In this document: in pieces, positions 19,911 through 29,750 of the stretch
Layout of the letters: each line of letters begins with the position of its first letter
Numbering within the stretch: the stretch's first letter is position 1
Source of the DNA: CAWATG01 sp963785035
Lineage (GTDB): Bacteria; Actinomycetota; Acidimicrobiia; IMCC26256; CAWATG01
Direction: 5' to 3'
NCBI GenBank assembly: GCA_963785035.1
Contig: CAWATG010000004.1
Coordinates: 62,001 to 126,000 of the forward strand
DNA: 64,000 nucleotides
Notes under the pieces: generated by a model
Told to the model about the DNA's origin: nothing
Seen by the model: only the letters and a program-made list of their open reading frames with translations
Database searches by the model: none
Made by a program: the position numbers and the translations under genes

Positions 19911-19916
19911 TAGGAT
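19911..19916 (+). promoter_or_regulatory. -10 element of leaderless promoter for the radical SAM gene
   Basis: TAGGAT lies seven bases before ATG 19924, which supports that start over the upstream in-frame GTG at 19858. Confidence 0.55.
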
Positions 19917-19923
19917 CGTGTCG

Positions 19924-21894
19924 ATGTCAAGCCTCTGGTCGCGGATTGAACCGCTCCTGGCCAGGGTCGAAAAGCCCGCTCGCTACATCGGGATGGAGCG
20001 GGGGAGCGTGGCGCCGGAGCACCGACCTGACAAGGTCGCCTGGCTGCTCGTCTACCCCGACACCTACGAGATCGGGCTGCCCAACCAGGGGCTCCAGATT
20101 CTCTACGAGATTCTCAACGAACGTGATGACGCCGTTGCGGAGCGGTCGTACGCGCCTTGGAACGACCTCGAGAACGAACTCCGCCGTGTGGGTCTACCGC
20201 TGTTCTCGGTCGACACGCACCGCGCCGCGGCCGACTTCGACATCATCGCGTTCAACCTCTCAGCCGAGTTGGTGTACACGAACGTCTTGAACTGCATCGA
20301 TTTGGCCGGCGTGCCGGTGCGAGCCGAGCGCCGTTCGCCGAGCGACCCGATCGTCATCGCGGGTGGGCATTCGGCGTACAACCCCGAACCCATGGCCGAC
20401 TTCATCGACGCCTTCGTGATTGGTGACGGTGAAGAGGTCATCGGGGAACTCAGCGAAGCGATCGGTGAGTGGAAGCGCGGTGGCGGAGCGCTCGCCACGG
20501 ACTACTCGTCTCGCGAGCGTCTGCTGCGCGATCTTGCGACGATTCCCGGCGTGTATGTGCCGTCGATGTACGAAGTTTCCTACGACGGAACGTCGATTGC
20601 AGCGGTGACGCCGCGCTATCCCGAGACGCCGCCGACCGTCGACAAGCGCACGGTTGCGGATCTCGGCGAGTGGCCGTACCCGAAGAATCAACTCGTCCCC
20701 GTTATCGAAGTCGTCCATGATCGCCTCAACGTGGAGATCTTCCGAGGCTGTACGCGGGGGTGTCGTTTCTGTCAGGCCGGAATGATCACGCGTCCTGTTC
20801 GCGAGCGGCCCGCTGAACAAGTGCGTTCAATGGTCCAGAACGGTCTCCGTCGGACCGGTTACGACGAAGTGGCGCTGACATCTCTGTCGAGCGCTGACTT
20901 CTCCGGTATCGACGGGCTCGTTGCCGACCTTGTGAACGAACAGGCGGGCACGGGTGGTGTGAGCCTGTCGCTTCCGTCGCTGCGCGTCGATGCTTTCACG
21001 GTTGGGATCGCGAGTCAGATTCAAAAGGTCCGTCGGACCGGTCTCACCTTCGCTCCCGAAGCCGGGACCTGGCGGATGCGTCAGGTGATCAACAAGCTTG
21101 TGACCGAAGAGGACCTGTACGCGGCCGTGGAAGGCGCGTACTCCCAGGGTTGGCGACGGGTGAAGCTCTACTTCCTCACGGGTCTGCCGACCGAGATGGA
21201 TGAGGACACCCTTGGAATCGCCGAGTTGGCGCGCAACGTTGTCAACGTCGGGAGGAAATTCACCAAGCAGGCATCGTGCACGGTGTCGGTCGGTGGTTTT
21301 GTTCCCAAAGCGCACACGCCATTCCAGTGGTTTGGGCAAAACGGTCTTGATGAGCTGCGCCGGAAGGTGCGGATGTTGCGTGGAGAACTGGGAGGTTCGC
21401 GAGCCCAGTTGAAATGGCATGATCCCGAGGCGTCGTTCGTCGAGGGAATCTCGAGCCGTGGCGATCGACGAATCGGCGCGGTCATCGAACGCGTGTGGCG
21501 CGCCGGTGGGACGTTTCAGGAGTGGGGCGAGCATTTCAACCTCGGGCTCTGGCTCGATGCAATGGCAGCGGAGGGACTCGACCCCGAGCACTACGTGACG
21601 AGACATCGCACTGGCGACGAGATCCTTCCGTGGGATCACATCACCGCAGGTTTGCACCGCGACTTTCTTTGGCAGGACTGGCAAGCGTCGCTGCAGGCGC
21701 ACGGCCTTCCTGATTGTCGGTGGACGCCCTGTTACGACTGCGGAGTGTGTACCGACTACGCGCTGGAGCACATTGTGGCCTCGCCGGTCGCCCCCGCTGG
21801 AGGAAGCCAGGGAACCGGCCAGAACCTCATGGTCGGCGGCGAGGTGCCTGTCCGTTTCCTGACCGGCCCGCGTGTCGGTGTGTCGCAGTCATGA
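19924..21894 (+). CDS. B12-binding-domain radical SAM protein (TIGR03960-like)
   Basis: About 656 residues. The N-terminal half resembles a cobalamin-binding-like domain and contains YPDTYEIGLPNQGLQILY. The radical SAM cluster motif FRGCTRGCRFCQAG gives Cys276, Cys280 and Cys283, and a barrel with FAPEAGTWRMRQVINK follows. The C-terminus has a Cys-rich WTPCYDCGVCTDY tail. Its ATGA overlap with a DUF2344 gene matches a conserved pair, fused in some bacteria, just upstream of RNase E/G. A role in RNA or ribosome modification has been suggested for this neighbourhood, but the reaction is unknown to me. Confidence 0.88.
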   Translation: MSSLWSRIEPLLARVEKPARYIGMERGSVAPEHRPDKVAWLLVYPDTYEIGLPNQGLQILYEILNERDDAVAERSYAPWNDLENELRRVGLPLFSVDTHRAAADFDIIAFNLSAELVYTNVLNCIDLAGVPVRAERRSPSDPIVIAGGHSAYNPEPMADFIDAFVIGDGEEVIGELSEAIGEWKRGGGALATDYSSRERLLRDLATIPGVYVPSMYEVSYDGTSIAAVTPRYPETPPTVDKRTVADLGEWPYPKNQLVPVIEVVHDRLNVEIFRGCTRGCRFCQAGMITRPVRERPAEQVRSMVQNGLRRTGYDEVALTSLSSADFSGIDGLVADLVNEQAGTGGVSLSLPSLRVDAFTVGIASQIQKVRRTGLTFAPEAGTWRMRQVINKLVTEEDLYAAVEGAYSQGWRRVKLYFLTGLPTEMDEDTLGIAELARNVVNVGRKFTKQASCTVSVGGFVPKAHTPFQWFGQNGLDELRRKVRMLRGELGGSRAQLKWHDPEASFVEGISSRGDRRIGAVIERVWRAGGTFQEWGEHFNLGLWLDAMAAEGLDPEHYVTRHRTGDEILPWDHITAGLHRDFLWQDWQASLQAHGLPDCRWTPCYDCGVCTDYALEHIVASPVAPAGGSQGTGQNLMVGGEVPVRFLTGPRVGVSQS

Positions 21895-22628
21895 GGGGCG
21901 ACACTGGCTTTCCAATCCGGATCCGTTTCGCAAAGCGAGGCAAGATCCGCTTCATCTCCCACCGTGACGTGGCACGCACCTTCGAGCGGGCATTCCGCAT
22001 CGAGGCCTTGCCGCTTGCCTTCACGTTGGGTTTCTCGCCCCGACCAAAAGTGAGCTTTGGGCTTGCTTTGTCCGTTGGGCACGAGAGCATTGCCGAGTAC
22101 CTCGACCTGGAGCTCGCTCGCGAGCTCGATTGGGCTGAGTTGCCGGCTCCATTGACCGCTGCGCTGCCAGAAGGCCTGGAGGTGACGGGGGTTACAGCGC
22201 TTGCCGAGCGTGCTCCTGCCCTACAGGAGGCGGTCACGGCGGTCGAGTATCACCTAGAGGTCGTTGCCGCTGAAGGTGCGTCCGGCCCGAATCCCGCCGC
22301 TGTCAGCGCGTCGATCGAAGCGCTGATGGCAGCTACCGAATACAAGGTTCCAAGAATCCGCAAAGGTCGCGAAATGATCGATGACATCCGCCCGGCGCTC
22401 CAACGCCTGGACGTGATTGATCGGACCATGCACGGAGTCCTGGTCCGAGCCGAGCTCGGGACACAACCTGTCAATGTCCGTCCCAAGGAGATCGTCGCCG
22501 CCCTCGGCGAGAGTTTCTCCGAGGGACTCGTGCTACGAACCCACCAATGGATCGAGCGCGGCGGCGCGCGGCTGGAGCCGCTCGAAGCCGACCGGCGCTC
22601 GCGTGTGCCAGAGGCATGCGCCCCATGA
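21891..22628 (+). CDS. DUF2344 / TIGR03936-family protein
   Basis: A 245-residue partner of the preceding radical SAM protein. The hallmark N-terminal segment is RIRFAKRGKIRFISHRD, followed by FSPRPKVSFGLALSVGHES. It starts at ATG 21891, overlapping the upstream stop (ATGA). In other bacteria the two are one polypeptide, which implies physical cooperation. It lies 12 bases before the RNase E/G gene. The family is recognised; the function is not established. Confidence 0.85.
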   Translation: MRGDTGFPIRIRFAKRGKIRFISHRDVARTFERAFRIEALPLAFTLGFSPRPKVSFGLALSVGHESIAEYLDLELARELDWAELPAPLTAALPEGLEVTGVTALAERAPALQEAVTAVEYHLEVVAAEGASGPNPAAVSASIEALMAATEYKVPRIRKGREMIDDIRPALQRLDVIDRTMHGVLVRAELGTQPVNVRPKEIVAALGESFSEGLVLRTHQWIERGGARLEPLEADRRSRVPEACAP

Positions 22629-22640
22629 GAGAAGGTCACA

Positions 22641-24829
22641 ATGTCCGACGAGACCCGGCGCGAAGTCCCGCCCGCCGCACGAGATCAAGCAACGCCGCAA
22701 CTTGGACTCTTTGCTGACGGCGATACCACCTCGAAGCAGGCAACCGACGTTCGCCAGCCCAGCCAGGCAGAACCACCTGCGCCCCCATCCGAGGGTTCCG
22801 ACACTGGTGCCGGCGGTGCCGGTACGAATGAAACGACCCAAGGTCCGCAAGGAGCCGCCGGCGGACCCAAACGCCGACGGCGCGGGTCGCGTGGCGGGCG
22901 AAATCGACGTAAGCCAGGCGGGGGCACGACGGGCGGACAAGACGCGGGGCCGGACGACGATGGTGGCGATGTCGTGGATCTTGCGGCGGCAAGTGCCGAC
23001 GAGGTCGTGAGCACCCCAACCCCTGGGGTGGCAGCGGTCCGTGCGCAACGCGTCGAGCGGTCTGGTCGCGCTCGCACTGCCCGTTCTGAGGATTGGACGG
23101 ATCCAGCCGCCGACCGCGGACTCACGACCGAGGACATCGCGGCCGATGCCATCGCCGACGCTGCATCGTTGACCACCGCTCCACATGAGAGTTGGAAACC
23201 CCGAATCGGTGATTCGCGACCGGCGCCGCGGCCTAACCCGCCGGGTGCGGGTGCCGGTGCCGGTGTCGCGCGGGTGCAGGTGTCCCCGACGGATCCGCAA
23301 ACGGCGCAGAGCCACAGACCTCCACGGGTACGGGACCGAAGCGGCGTCGCCGTGGTGGGCGAGGTCGCGGCAAACGACCCACCGAGGCGAAGGACGCGGC
23401 GTCCGTGGCGCCCGCCACGCCGGGCAAGCGGACCGGCCAGCATGCGCCGTCGGCGGGTCCGGTGCAGCACGATCTCGGGGTCGACGACGGCGTCTCAGTC
23501 GACGAGTTGGACGAGGCGTCGCTCGCTCGACGTCGGGGACCGACGCGCAAGGGCAAGCCCGCTGGTCGCTACCAGATGGTGGTGCACGCCCGTCCCGGTA
23601 GTGCCACGCAGATCGCCGTCCTCGAAGGCCGCAATCTTGTGGAGCACTACGTCAGCTACCCGGAGGATGCCAACACATCGATCGACGGAAACATCTACCT
23701 CGGTCGGGTGCAAAACGTTCTGCCGGGCATGGAAGCGGCATTCGTCGATATCTCGACGCCTAAGAATGGCGTGCTCTATCGCGGTGACGTCACGTTCGAT
23801 GCGGCCGACGTCGAGGACAGCCAACCGCGAATCGAGCGTCTCCTCAAGAACGGCCAGATGATCACCGTCCAGGTGACGAAGAACCCCATCGGCGCCAAGG
23901 GCGCCCGCCTGACCCAGGAGGTCAGTCTCGCTGGACGCTTTGTGGTGATGGTGCCGAACCAGCCTGACACCTACGGCATCTCGAAGCGCCTTCCCGATGA
24001 CGAACGCAAGCGACTACGTCGCATTCTCGAGGGAATTCGACCTGCATCGGCGGGTTTGATTGTCCGCACCGCCGCCGAAGGCGCGACCGCTGAAGAACTC
24101 GAACGAGATTTGCGTCGGTTGAGCGCACAGTGGGACCAGATCTCTGCGCTCGCGTCGACGTCGAAGCAGGCGCGGCTGCTCTATCAGGAGCCGCCGTTGG
24201 TCGTGCGCGTGATCCGCGAGGAGTTCACCAAGGAGTACCGCAGCGTCGTCATCGACGACCGCGTGCTCTACGAGGAGATCAAGGGCTACGTCGACGCGAT
24301 CGCGCCCGAGCTCTCCGAGCGTGTGGAGTACTTCGACGAGGATGCCGAAAAGCTCTCGGTCTTCGAGCGCTTTCACGTCCACGAGCAGTTGCACAAGGCG
24401 TTGGACCGGAAGGTCTGGTTGCCCAGCGGCGGGTCGCTCGTCATCGAGCGCACCGAGGCGCTGACCGTGATCGATGTGAACACCGGCAAGAACGTCGGAA
24501 AGTCGAACCTCGAGGAAACCGTGTACCAGAACAACCTGGAGGCTGCCGACGAGATTGCCCGCCAGCTGCGGCTCCGCGACATCGGCGGGATCATCGTGAT
24601 CGACTTCATCGACATGGAGATCAAGAAGAACCGCGACGGCGTTCAGCGCACGCTACGGGAGGCGTTGGCCCGTGACAAGACTCGGACCCAGGTCTTCGAT
24701 ATCTCCGAGTTGGGATTGGTGGAGATGACTCGAAAGCGCATTTCCGAGGGGTTGGTAGAGGCATTCTCCGAGACCTGTGTCACCTGTGCTGGGCGTGGCT
24801 TTCAGATCAACGACGCGATGCTCAGCTGA
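22641..24829 (+). CDS. rne: Ribonuclease E/G, one net frameshift in the disordered N-terminus
   Basis: Endoribonuclease initiating mRNA decay and rRNA processing. A long disordered, basic N-terminal extension holds two related arginine-rich blocks, GPKRRRRGSRGGR (about 22862-22900) and GPKRRRRGGRGRGK (about 23333-23374). The first is in the frame of the ATG at 22641 and the second in the catalytic frame, so one base is missing (or two extra) in the GGTGCC-rich stretch 23240-23275. The catalytic part has the S1 domain (YLGRVQNVLPGMEAAFVDI), active-site Asp segments TVIDVNTGKN and IIVIDFIDME, and the zinc-link CVTCAGRG. It sits upstream of rplU-rpmA as in many actinobacteria. Confidence 0.9.
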
Positions 24830-24860
24830 CCCCGAGAGGCGCGAGCCCGCTCCGTTGGGC

Positions 24861-24866
24861 TAGGAT
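24861..24866 (+). promoter_or_regulatory. Candidate -10 element for rplU-rpmA
   Basis: TAGGAT in the rne-rplU gap would give a leader of about 36 bases before ATG 24909. A canonical -35 is not evident. Confidence 0.4.
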
Positions 24867-24908
24867 TTCGGTTTCTCCGGGCAAGAACTTCGAGGGATGT
24901 CACGCGCC

Positions 24909-25286
24909 ATGTACGCAGTCGTCAGAACGGGCGGGAAGCAATATCGAGTTGTTGTCGGACAGACCCTTGAGGTCGAGCGCCTGACGACCGCCGCGAACGG
25001 CGAGATCACCTTCGAGCCACTGCTGGTGGTCGACGGTGACCGGGTCGCGGCAACCCCGAGTGAGATCGGTAAGGCCACCGTGACCGCGAAGGTCGTCGGC
25101 GACACCAAAGGTCCGAAGATCACCGGGTACACGTACAAGAACAAGAGCAATCAGTCCAAGCGATGGGGTCACCGCCAGAAGTACTCGGTCATCGAGATCA
25201 CCAAGATCACCACCGGTGGGTCCGCGAAGACAACGCCCGCGAAGGCTGCGAGCGCAGAGGCGACCGATACGGGAGACGAGGCCTGA
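24909..25286 (+). CDS. rplU: 50S ribosomal protein bL21
   Basis: Starts [14 protein letters not shown], the canonical bL21 N-terminus, so ATG 24909 is preferred over the GTG 12 bases upstream. The body ends with [17 protein letters not shown] and is followed by an Ala/Thr-rich tail typical of actinobacteria. It binds 23S rRNA. Its stop overlaps the rpmA ATG by one base (TGATG). Confidence 0.97.
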   Translation: MYAVVRTGGKQYRVVVGQTLEVERLTTAANGEITFEPLLVVDGDRVAATPSEIGKATVTAKVVGDTKGPKITGYTYKNKSNQSKRWGHRQKYSVIEITKITTGGSAKTTPAKAASAEATDTGDEA

Positions 25287-25555
25287 TGTCCAAGAAAAAG
25301 GGTGCGGCATCGTCGCGTAACGGTCGCGACTCGAACGCGCAGCGGCTGGGTGTCAAGGTGTACAGCGGCACGGAGATCACTGCCGGGACGATCATTGTGC
25401 GTCAGCGGGGCACGCAGTTCCACCCTGGGTGGAACGTCGGGCGCGGTGGCGACGACACGCTGTTCGCGACCGTCGATGGGACCGTCAAGTTCGGATTCCG
25501 CAAAGGTCGCAAGCTCGTCGACGTGACGCCCGCGGAGGCCGCGGCGGCGAACTGA
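25286..25555 (+). CDS. rpmA: 50S ribosomal protein bL27
   Basis: An 89-residue bL27. The N-terminus is [20 protein letters not shown], against [16 protein letters not shown] in most bacteria, and the core [20 protein letters not shown] is conserved. The N-terminal tail reaches the peptidyl-transferase centre. Coupled to rplU. Confidence 0.97.
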   Translation: MSKKKGAASSRNGRDSNAQRLGVKVYSGTEITAGTIIVRQRGTQFHPGWNVGRGGDDTLFATVDGTVKFGFRKGRKLVDVTPAEAAAAN

Positions 25556-25675
25556 GTCGGTCCCGTTCCCTCCCGTCAGGGTGTGGGACATGACCGCGCT
25601 GGCCGCGCGTCCGGGCTTGCGCGAGGTGTCGGGCCGTTGATGTGGTGTTCGGGTTCCGTGGCTTGTTGAGGTCCA

Positions 25676-26914
25676 GTGACACAGTCGCAGTTTGTTGACG
25701 AGGTCCAGGTCAACCTCCGCGGTGGAGACGGCGGAGCGGGTGCTGTCTCATTCCGACGCGAGGCGCATACGCCCAAGGGCGGACCCGACGGTGGTGACGG
25801 CGGGCGTGGCGGCGACGTCACACTGCTCGCGGATCGCAACACAGCCTCGTTACTCGCATTTCGGGATCATCCGCACCGGCGTGCTGGATCGGGCGTCCAC
25901 GGGCAGGGAAGCGACCGTCACGGCGCTACAGGTAAGAGCCTCGTGGTCACCGTCCCCGAGGGGACTGTGGTCAGCACCCGTGATGGCGAGATCCTTGCAG
26001 ATCTGATGCACCACGGAGATTCCTATGTCGCCGCGCGAGGTGGTCGCGGCGGCCGCGGCAACGCACGCTTCCTCTCCAATGCTCGCCGTGCGCCGAGCTT
26101 CGCCGAGCAGGGCGAGTACGGCGAGGAGTTCTGGCTGCGTTTGGAGCTCAAGCTCCTTGCAGATGTCGCGCTGGTGGGATTTCCCAACTCGGGAAAATCA
26201 ACCTTGATCAGTGTGGTGAGCGCGGCGAAACCGAAAATCGCCGACTACCCGTTCACGACGCTGGTGCCGAACCTCGGTGTTGTTCGCTATCACGAACACG
26301 AGATGGTGCTCGCTGATATCCCTGGGCTCATCGAGGGAGCCGCGCAGGGCCGGGGACTCGGTCACCAGTTCCTCCGCCACATCGAGCGTGCCCGTGCACT
26401 GTTGATCCTCGTGGATCTCGCCAGTGTCGACGGCCGCTCGCCGGCGGACCAGGAAGCGGTACTCCTCAATGAATTGGGCCGCTACCAGCCTTCGCTGCTC
26501 GAGCGCGCACGGTTGGTGGTCGGTACCAAGGCGGACCTTGCTGCGCCCGACGTCGACTTCGACGGGATGCGCATTTCCGCGGTCACCCGAACCGGTCTGG
26601 ATCCGCTGCTGAGCCAGTTGGCGAGCATGGTCGAGGAAGCCCGCGACGAGGAGCCCAAGCCCGACGGGATGGTCATTCTGCGCCCGGGCGTCGATGGGTT
26701 CTCGGTCGCGCGAGACATCGATGGTGTCTGGCGTGTCACGGGTCGGGCTGCCGAGCACGTGGTCGCGATGGCCGACCTCACGAACCTCGATGCGCTGGCT
26801 TATGTCCACGATCGCTTCCGCCGAATGGGCGTGGAGCGAGCGTTGGCGCGTGCGGGGGTATGCGAAGGCGATATCGTGCGGATTGCAGGCATCGAGCTCG
26901 AATATCAGCCGTGA
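25676..26914 (+). CDS. obgE: GTPase Obg/CgtA
   Basis: Ribosome-assembly GTPase linked to growth control. It has a glycine-rich Obg fold (VNLRGGDGGAGAVSFRRE, GPDGGDGGRGGDV), G1 loop GFPNSGKST, switch region DYPFTTLVPNLGVV, G3 DIPGLIEGA, and a C-terminal OCT-like domain. At 412 residues it is normal for actinobacteria. GTG start. The 120-base gap before it holds nothing I can support. Confidence 0.96.
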   Translation: MTQSQFVDEVQVNLRGGDGGAGAVSFRREAHTPKGGPDGGDGGRGGDVTLLADRNTASLLAFRDHPHRRAGSGVHGQGSDRHGATGKSLVVTVPEGTVVSTRDGEILADLMHHGDSYVAARGGRGGRGNARFLSNARRAPSFAEQGEYGEEFWLRLELKLLADVALVGFPNSGKSTLISVVSAAKPKIADYPFTTLVPNLGVVRYHEHEMVLADIPGLIEGAAQGRGLGHQFLRHIERARALLILVDLASVDGRSPADQEAVLLNELGRYQPSLLERARLVVGTKADLAAPDVDFDGMRISAVTRTGLDPLLSQLASMVEEARDEEPKPDGMVILRPGVDGFSVARDIDGVWRVTGRAAEHVVAMADLTNLDALAYVHDRFRRMGVERALARAGVCEGDIVRIAGIELEYQP

Positions 26915-26924
26915 GGACGTGGTC

Positions 26925-28012
26925 ATGAGGGCGGTCGTAAAGGTCGGCACGTCCTCACTCACGCGTGAATCGGGCCACCTCGACGAGCTCTCATTGGCCA
27001 AGCTCTGTGCCGACGTCGCGAGCGCCGCGCCGTGCAGGACATGAGATCGTGCTTGTCTGTTCCGGAGCGATTGCGGCGGGACTGCCCGTTCTGGGGTTCG
27101 AAACACGTCCCCGGGATATCGGCACCTTGCAGGCGTTGGCCGCGGTCGGACAGCACCGACTTTTGACGTTGCTCAGCTCGTTGTTCGAGACGCACGATCT
27201 GGTCGTCGGTCAGGTGCTGTTGACCCCGCACGACTTTTCGCGACGTTCCCAATATCTCCACGCACGCGAGACGATGGAACGGCTCCTCGAGCTTGGCGTC
27301 GTGCCGGTCGTCAATGAGAACGACACCGTCGCCGACGACGAGATCCGATACGGCGACAACGATCGCCTTGCTGCCCTGGTGGCGCACATGATGCGCGCCG
27401 AGCTCCTCGTGTTGTTGACCGATACACCGGGTTTGTTCACTGCCGATCCGCGACTCAGTGCCGAGGCCTCGCTGATCGAGGAGATCGTCGAGGTCGACGA
27501 GGCGCTCGAAGCGGTGGCGGGCGGCTCGGGAAGCGCGCGACGGCAGCGGTGGGATGGCATCCAAGTTGGCGGCCGCGAAGATTGCCGCCTGGTCTGGTGT
27601 GCGCGCCGTGATTGCCGGAGCACGGACCGATGCGGTGGTGCTGGGCGCTATCGAAGGCCGTTCAGTGGGCACGGTTGTGCAGGCCCGTGGTGTTCGTCTG
27701 GCGAGTCGCAAGCTGTGGATCGCATTCGCGCAAGGCAGCGCCGGTCGGATCGTCGTCGACGACGGCGCTCGGCGCGCATTGACCCAGGCGAGCAGCTCCC
27801 TGCTCCCCGCAGGTGTCCTCGATGTCGTCGGAACCTTCGGCATCGACGAAGCGGTCGAGGTCGTCGGACCTGATGGGAAGCCGTTCGCGAAGGGTCTCGT
27901 GCGGTTCGCTGCAGCGGAGCTTCGCCAGGTCGCCGGCAGCCATACCTCGGCGCTCCCCGAGGGCTTCCCCCATGAGGTGATGCACCGGGATGACCTCGTC
28001 ATTCTTCCCTGA
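26925..28012 (+). CDS. proB: Glutamate 5-kinase, two frameshifts
   Basis: First step of proline synthesis, phosphorylating glutamate. The kinase domain shows VVKVGTSSLT, GHEIVLVCSGAIAAG, PVVNENDTVADDEIRYGDND and LLTDTPGLFTADPR. The C-terminal PUA domain (RIVVDDGARRALTQ) is present. One extra base at about 27024-27026 (GCGCCGCG for GCGCGCG) and another at about 27533-27545 split it into three frames. Removing both gives about 361 residues with the SGGMASKLAAAKIA loop restored. It follows obgE by ten bases; proA follows after 418 bases. Confidence 0.92.
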
Positions 28013-28132
28013 TTGTGGGGCGGAATGCCGGCGTGACCACACGCGTGCTCGATGCGATTGAGCGGCGGTGAGAAAATCTCCCGCAGATCTTGCGCGGCAA
28101 GCGTGGCATCAGTCACACTATCGGAGTTCTCG

Positions 28133-28315
28133 TCGCCGGCCATCGGGGGGAGGATCCGACTTGTCGGATCCTGAAGGCTCGGCGAAGAGGGGGAGAAGGC
28201 AGTGGGACCGAGTGAGCAGCGCAGATTGCTGCAGCGCTTACTCGGTCGCACTGCCCTCCCGAACTCCCGCACAGGGCTTTCGCCCGTGAAGCGGTCGGTG
28301 GTAAAAGTATCACCG
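28133..28315. ncRNA. Structured intergenic element, candidate RNA, between proB and proA
   Basis: The gap 28013-28430 has no credible gene. It packs five hairpins: (1) TCGCCG-GCC (28133-28141) with GGC-T-CGGCGA (28176-28185), enclosing (2) GGATCCGA-CTTG-TCGGATCC (28152-28171); (3) a long imperfect stem 28191-28260 built from GGGAG/CTCCC, GGCAGTG/CACTGCC and GACCGAGTGAGC/GCTTACTCGGTC; (4) CAC-A-GGGC-TTTC-GCCCGTG (28270-28288); (5) CGGTG/CACCG (28296-28315). None is followed by a T run. I recognise no known RNA family. The strand is undetermined. It could be a small RNA, a proA leader, a protein-binding palindrome or a decayed mobile repeat. Confidence 0.45.
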
Positions 28316-28416
28316 AGTTGCTCCGCGGGATCCGGCTGTTCGACTCGCTGGGTGGGTCTGGCGCGCCGCTCTCGACAATGGGGAAAGTCGCAAATTCGCC
28401 ATGCAATCTTCAACGG

Positions 28417-28422
28417 TAGACT
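28417..28422 (+). promoter_or_regulatory. -10 element of leaderless proA promoter
   Basis: TAGACT lies eight bases before ATG 28431, the same spacing as for valS and ndk. It supports ATG 28431 over the in-frame ATG at 28401, and means proA need not depend on read-through from proB. Confidence 0.55.
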
Positions 28423-28430
28423 CGCCATTC

Positions 28431-29739
28431 ATGACCCTGGCCTCGGCTGATAGCACCTCGACGAGCAGCGTCACCGGCGCCGATGGAAGCGGTACGCGGG
28501 TTCGTGAACTGGGGCGACGGTCCAAGGCAGCGGCCGTGGTGCTGCGAACGGTCTCGAGTGAGCGCAAGGACGCGGCGCTGCTCGCCGCCGGCGACCTTCT
28601 CGTCGCACGTACCGCCGAGATTCTGGCGGCGAACCGGCAGGACGTCGAAGCGGCATCCAATTCGGGAATGGCGGAGGGTCCGCTTGACCGCCTTCGCCTG
28701 ACGGAGCAACGAATCGCAAGCATGGCCGACGGGCTCCGGAGCGTGGCCGCACTGGCAGATCCGGTCGGCGAGGTGCTCGACGGGTGGGTCCGGCCCAACG
28801 GCCTCGAAATCCAGCGGGTCCGAGTGCCGCTCGGCGTGATAGCGATCATCTACGAGAATCGGCCGAATGTGACGAGCGACGCGGCCGGCCTGTGCCTCAA
28901 AGCCGGGAATGCCGCATTGCTGCGTGGATCGGGCAGCGCGCTGCATTCCAACATCGCGATCGCTGCAGCGATCCGTGAGGGGATCTCGGCGGCGGGTCTT
29001 CCGGCCGACTGCGTGATCCTGGTGGACGACGCCGCACACGAAACGGCGAAGCAGGTCATGGGTTTGACCGGACTTGTCGACTGCCTCATTCCCCGCGGTG
29101 GGCCTGCATTGATTGCTTCGGTACGCGAGCATGCGACCGTTCCCGTTGTCATCGACGGCGATGGCAATTGCCAGATCTATGTCGATGACTCCGCCGACCT
29201 TGACTCGGCGCTCGAAATCATCATCAACGCGAAGACGCAGCGTCCGAGCGTGTGTAACGCAGCGGAGTCACTGATCGTCCACGAGGCGATCGCAGCCGCG
29301 TTTCTTCCCGCGTGTCGCCGACGCGCTCGTCGCGCTCGGTGTGGAACTGATCGGTGATGACGCGGCGCGCGCTGTCGTTCCGGCGATGGGTATCGCGACC
29401 GCGGAGGACTTTGCCACCGAGTTCCTCGCCCTGAAGCTGAGCGTGGCGGTGGTGCCGTCGATCGACGCCGCTATCGAACACGTCAATCGCTTCGGCAGCG
29501 GTCACACCGAGGCGATCCTCACGAGGTCTCTCGACGCGGCTCGACGATTCACCAACGAGGTCGATGCTGCGGCGGTTGTTGTGAACACCTCGACACGTTT
29601 CACAGACGGCGAGGAATACGGATTCGGCGCGGAGATCGGTATCTCCACGCAGAAGCTCCACGCGCGGGGTCCAATGGGGCTGCGCGAGCTCACGACCTAC
29701 AAGTACGTCGTCTGGGGCGACGGTCAGGTCCGCAGGTAG
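28431..29739 (+). CDS. proA: Gamma-glutamyl phosphate reductase, one frameshift
   Basis: Second step of proline synthesis, NADPH-dependent reduction of glutamyl phosphate. Family segments are [30 protein letters not shown], the catalytic-Cys region [14 protein letters not shown], and near the end [13 protein letters not shown]. One extra C at 29307-29309 (CTTCCCGCG for CTTCCGCG) breaks the frame; removal joins AAAFLP to [17 protein letters not shown]. The corrected length is about 435 residues. Confidence 0.93.
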
Positions 29740-29750
29740 AAGGGGGCCAC

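Noticed and set aside
28191..28260. Rho-independent terminator or CRISPR-like repeat in the proB-proA gap
   Set aside because: The palindrome is long, lacks a T run and is single-copy here, so neither label fits.
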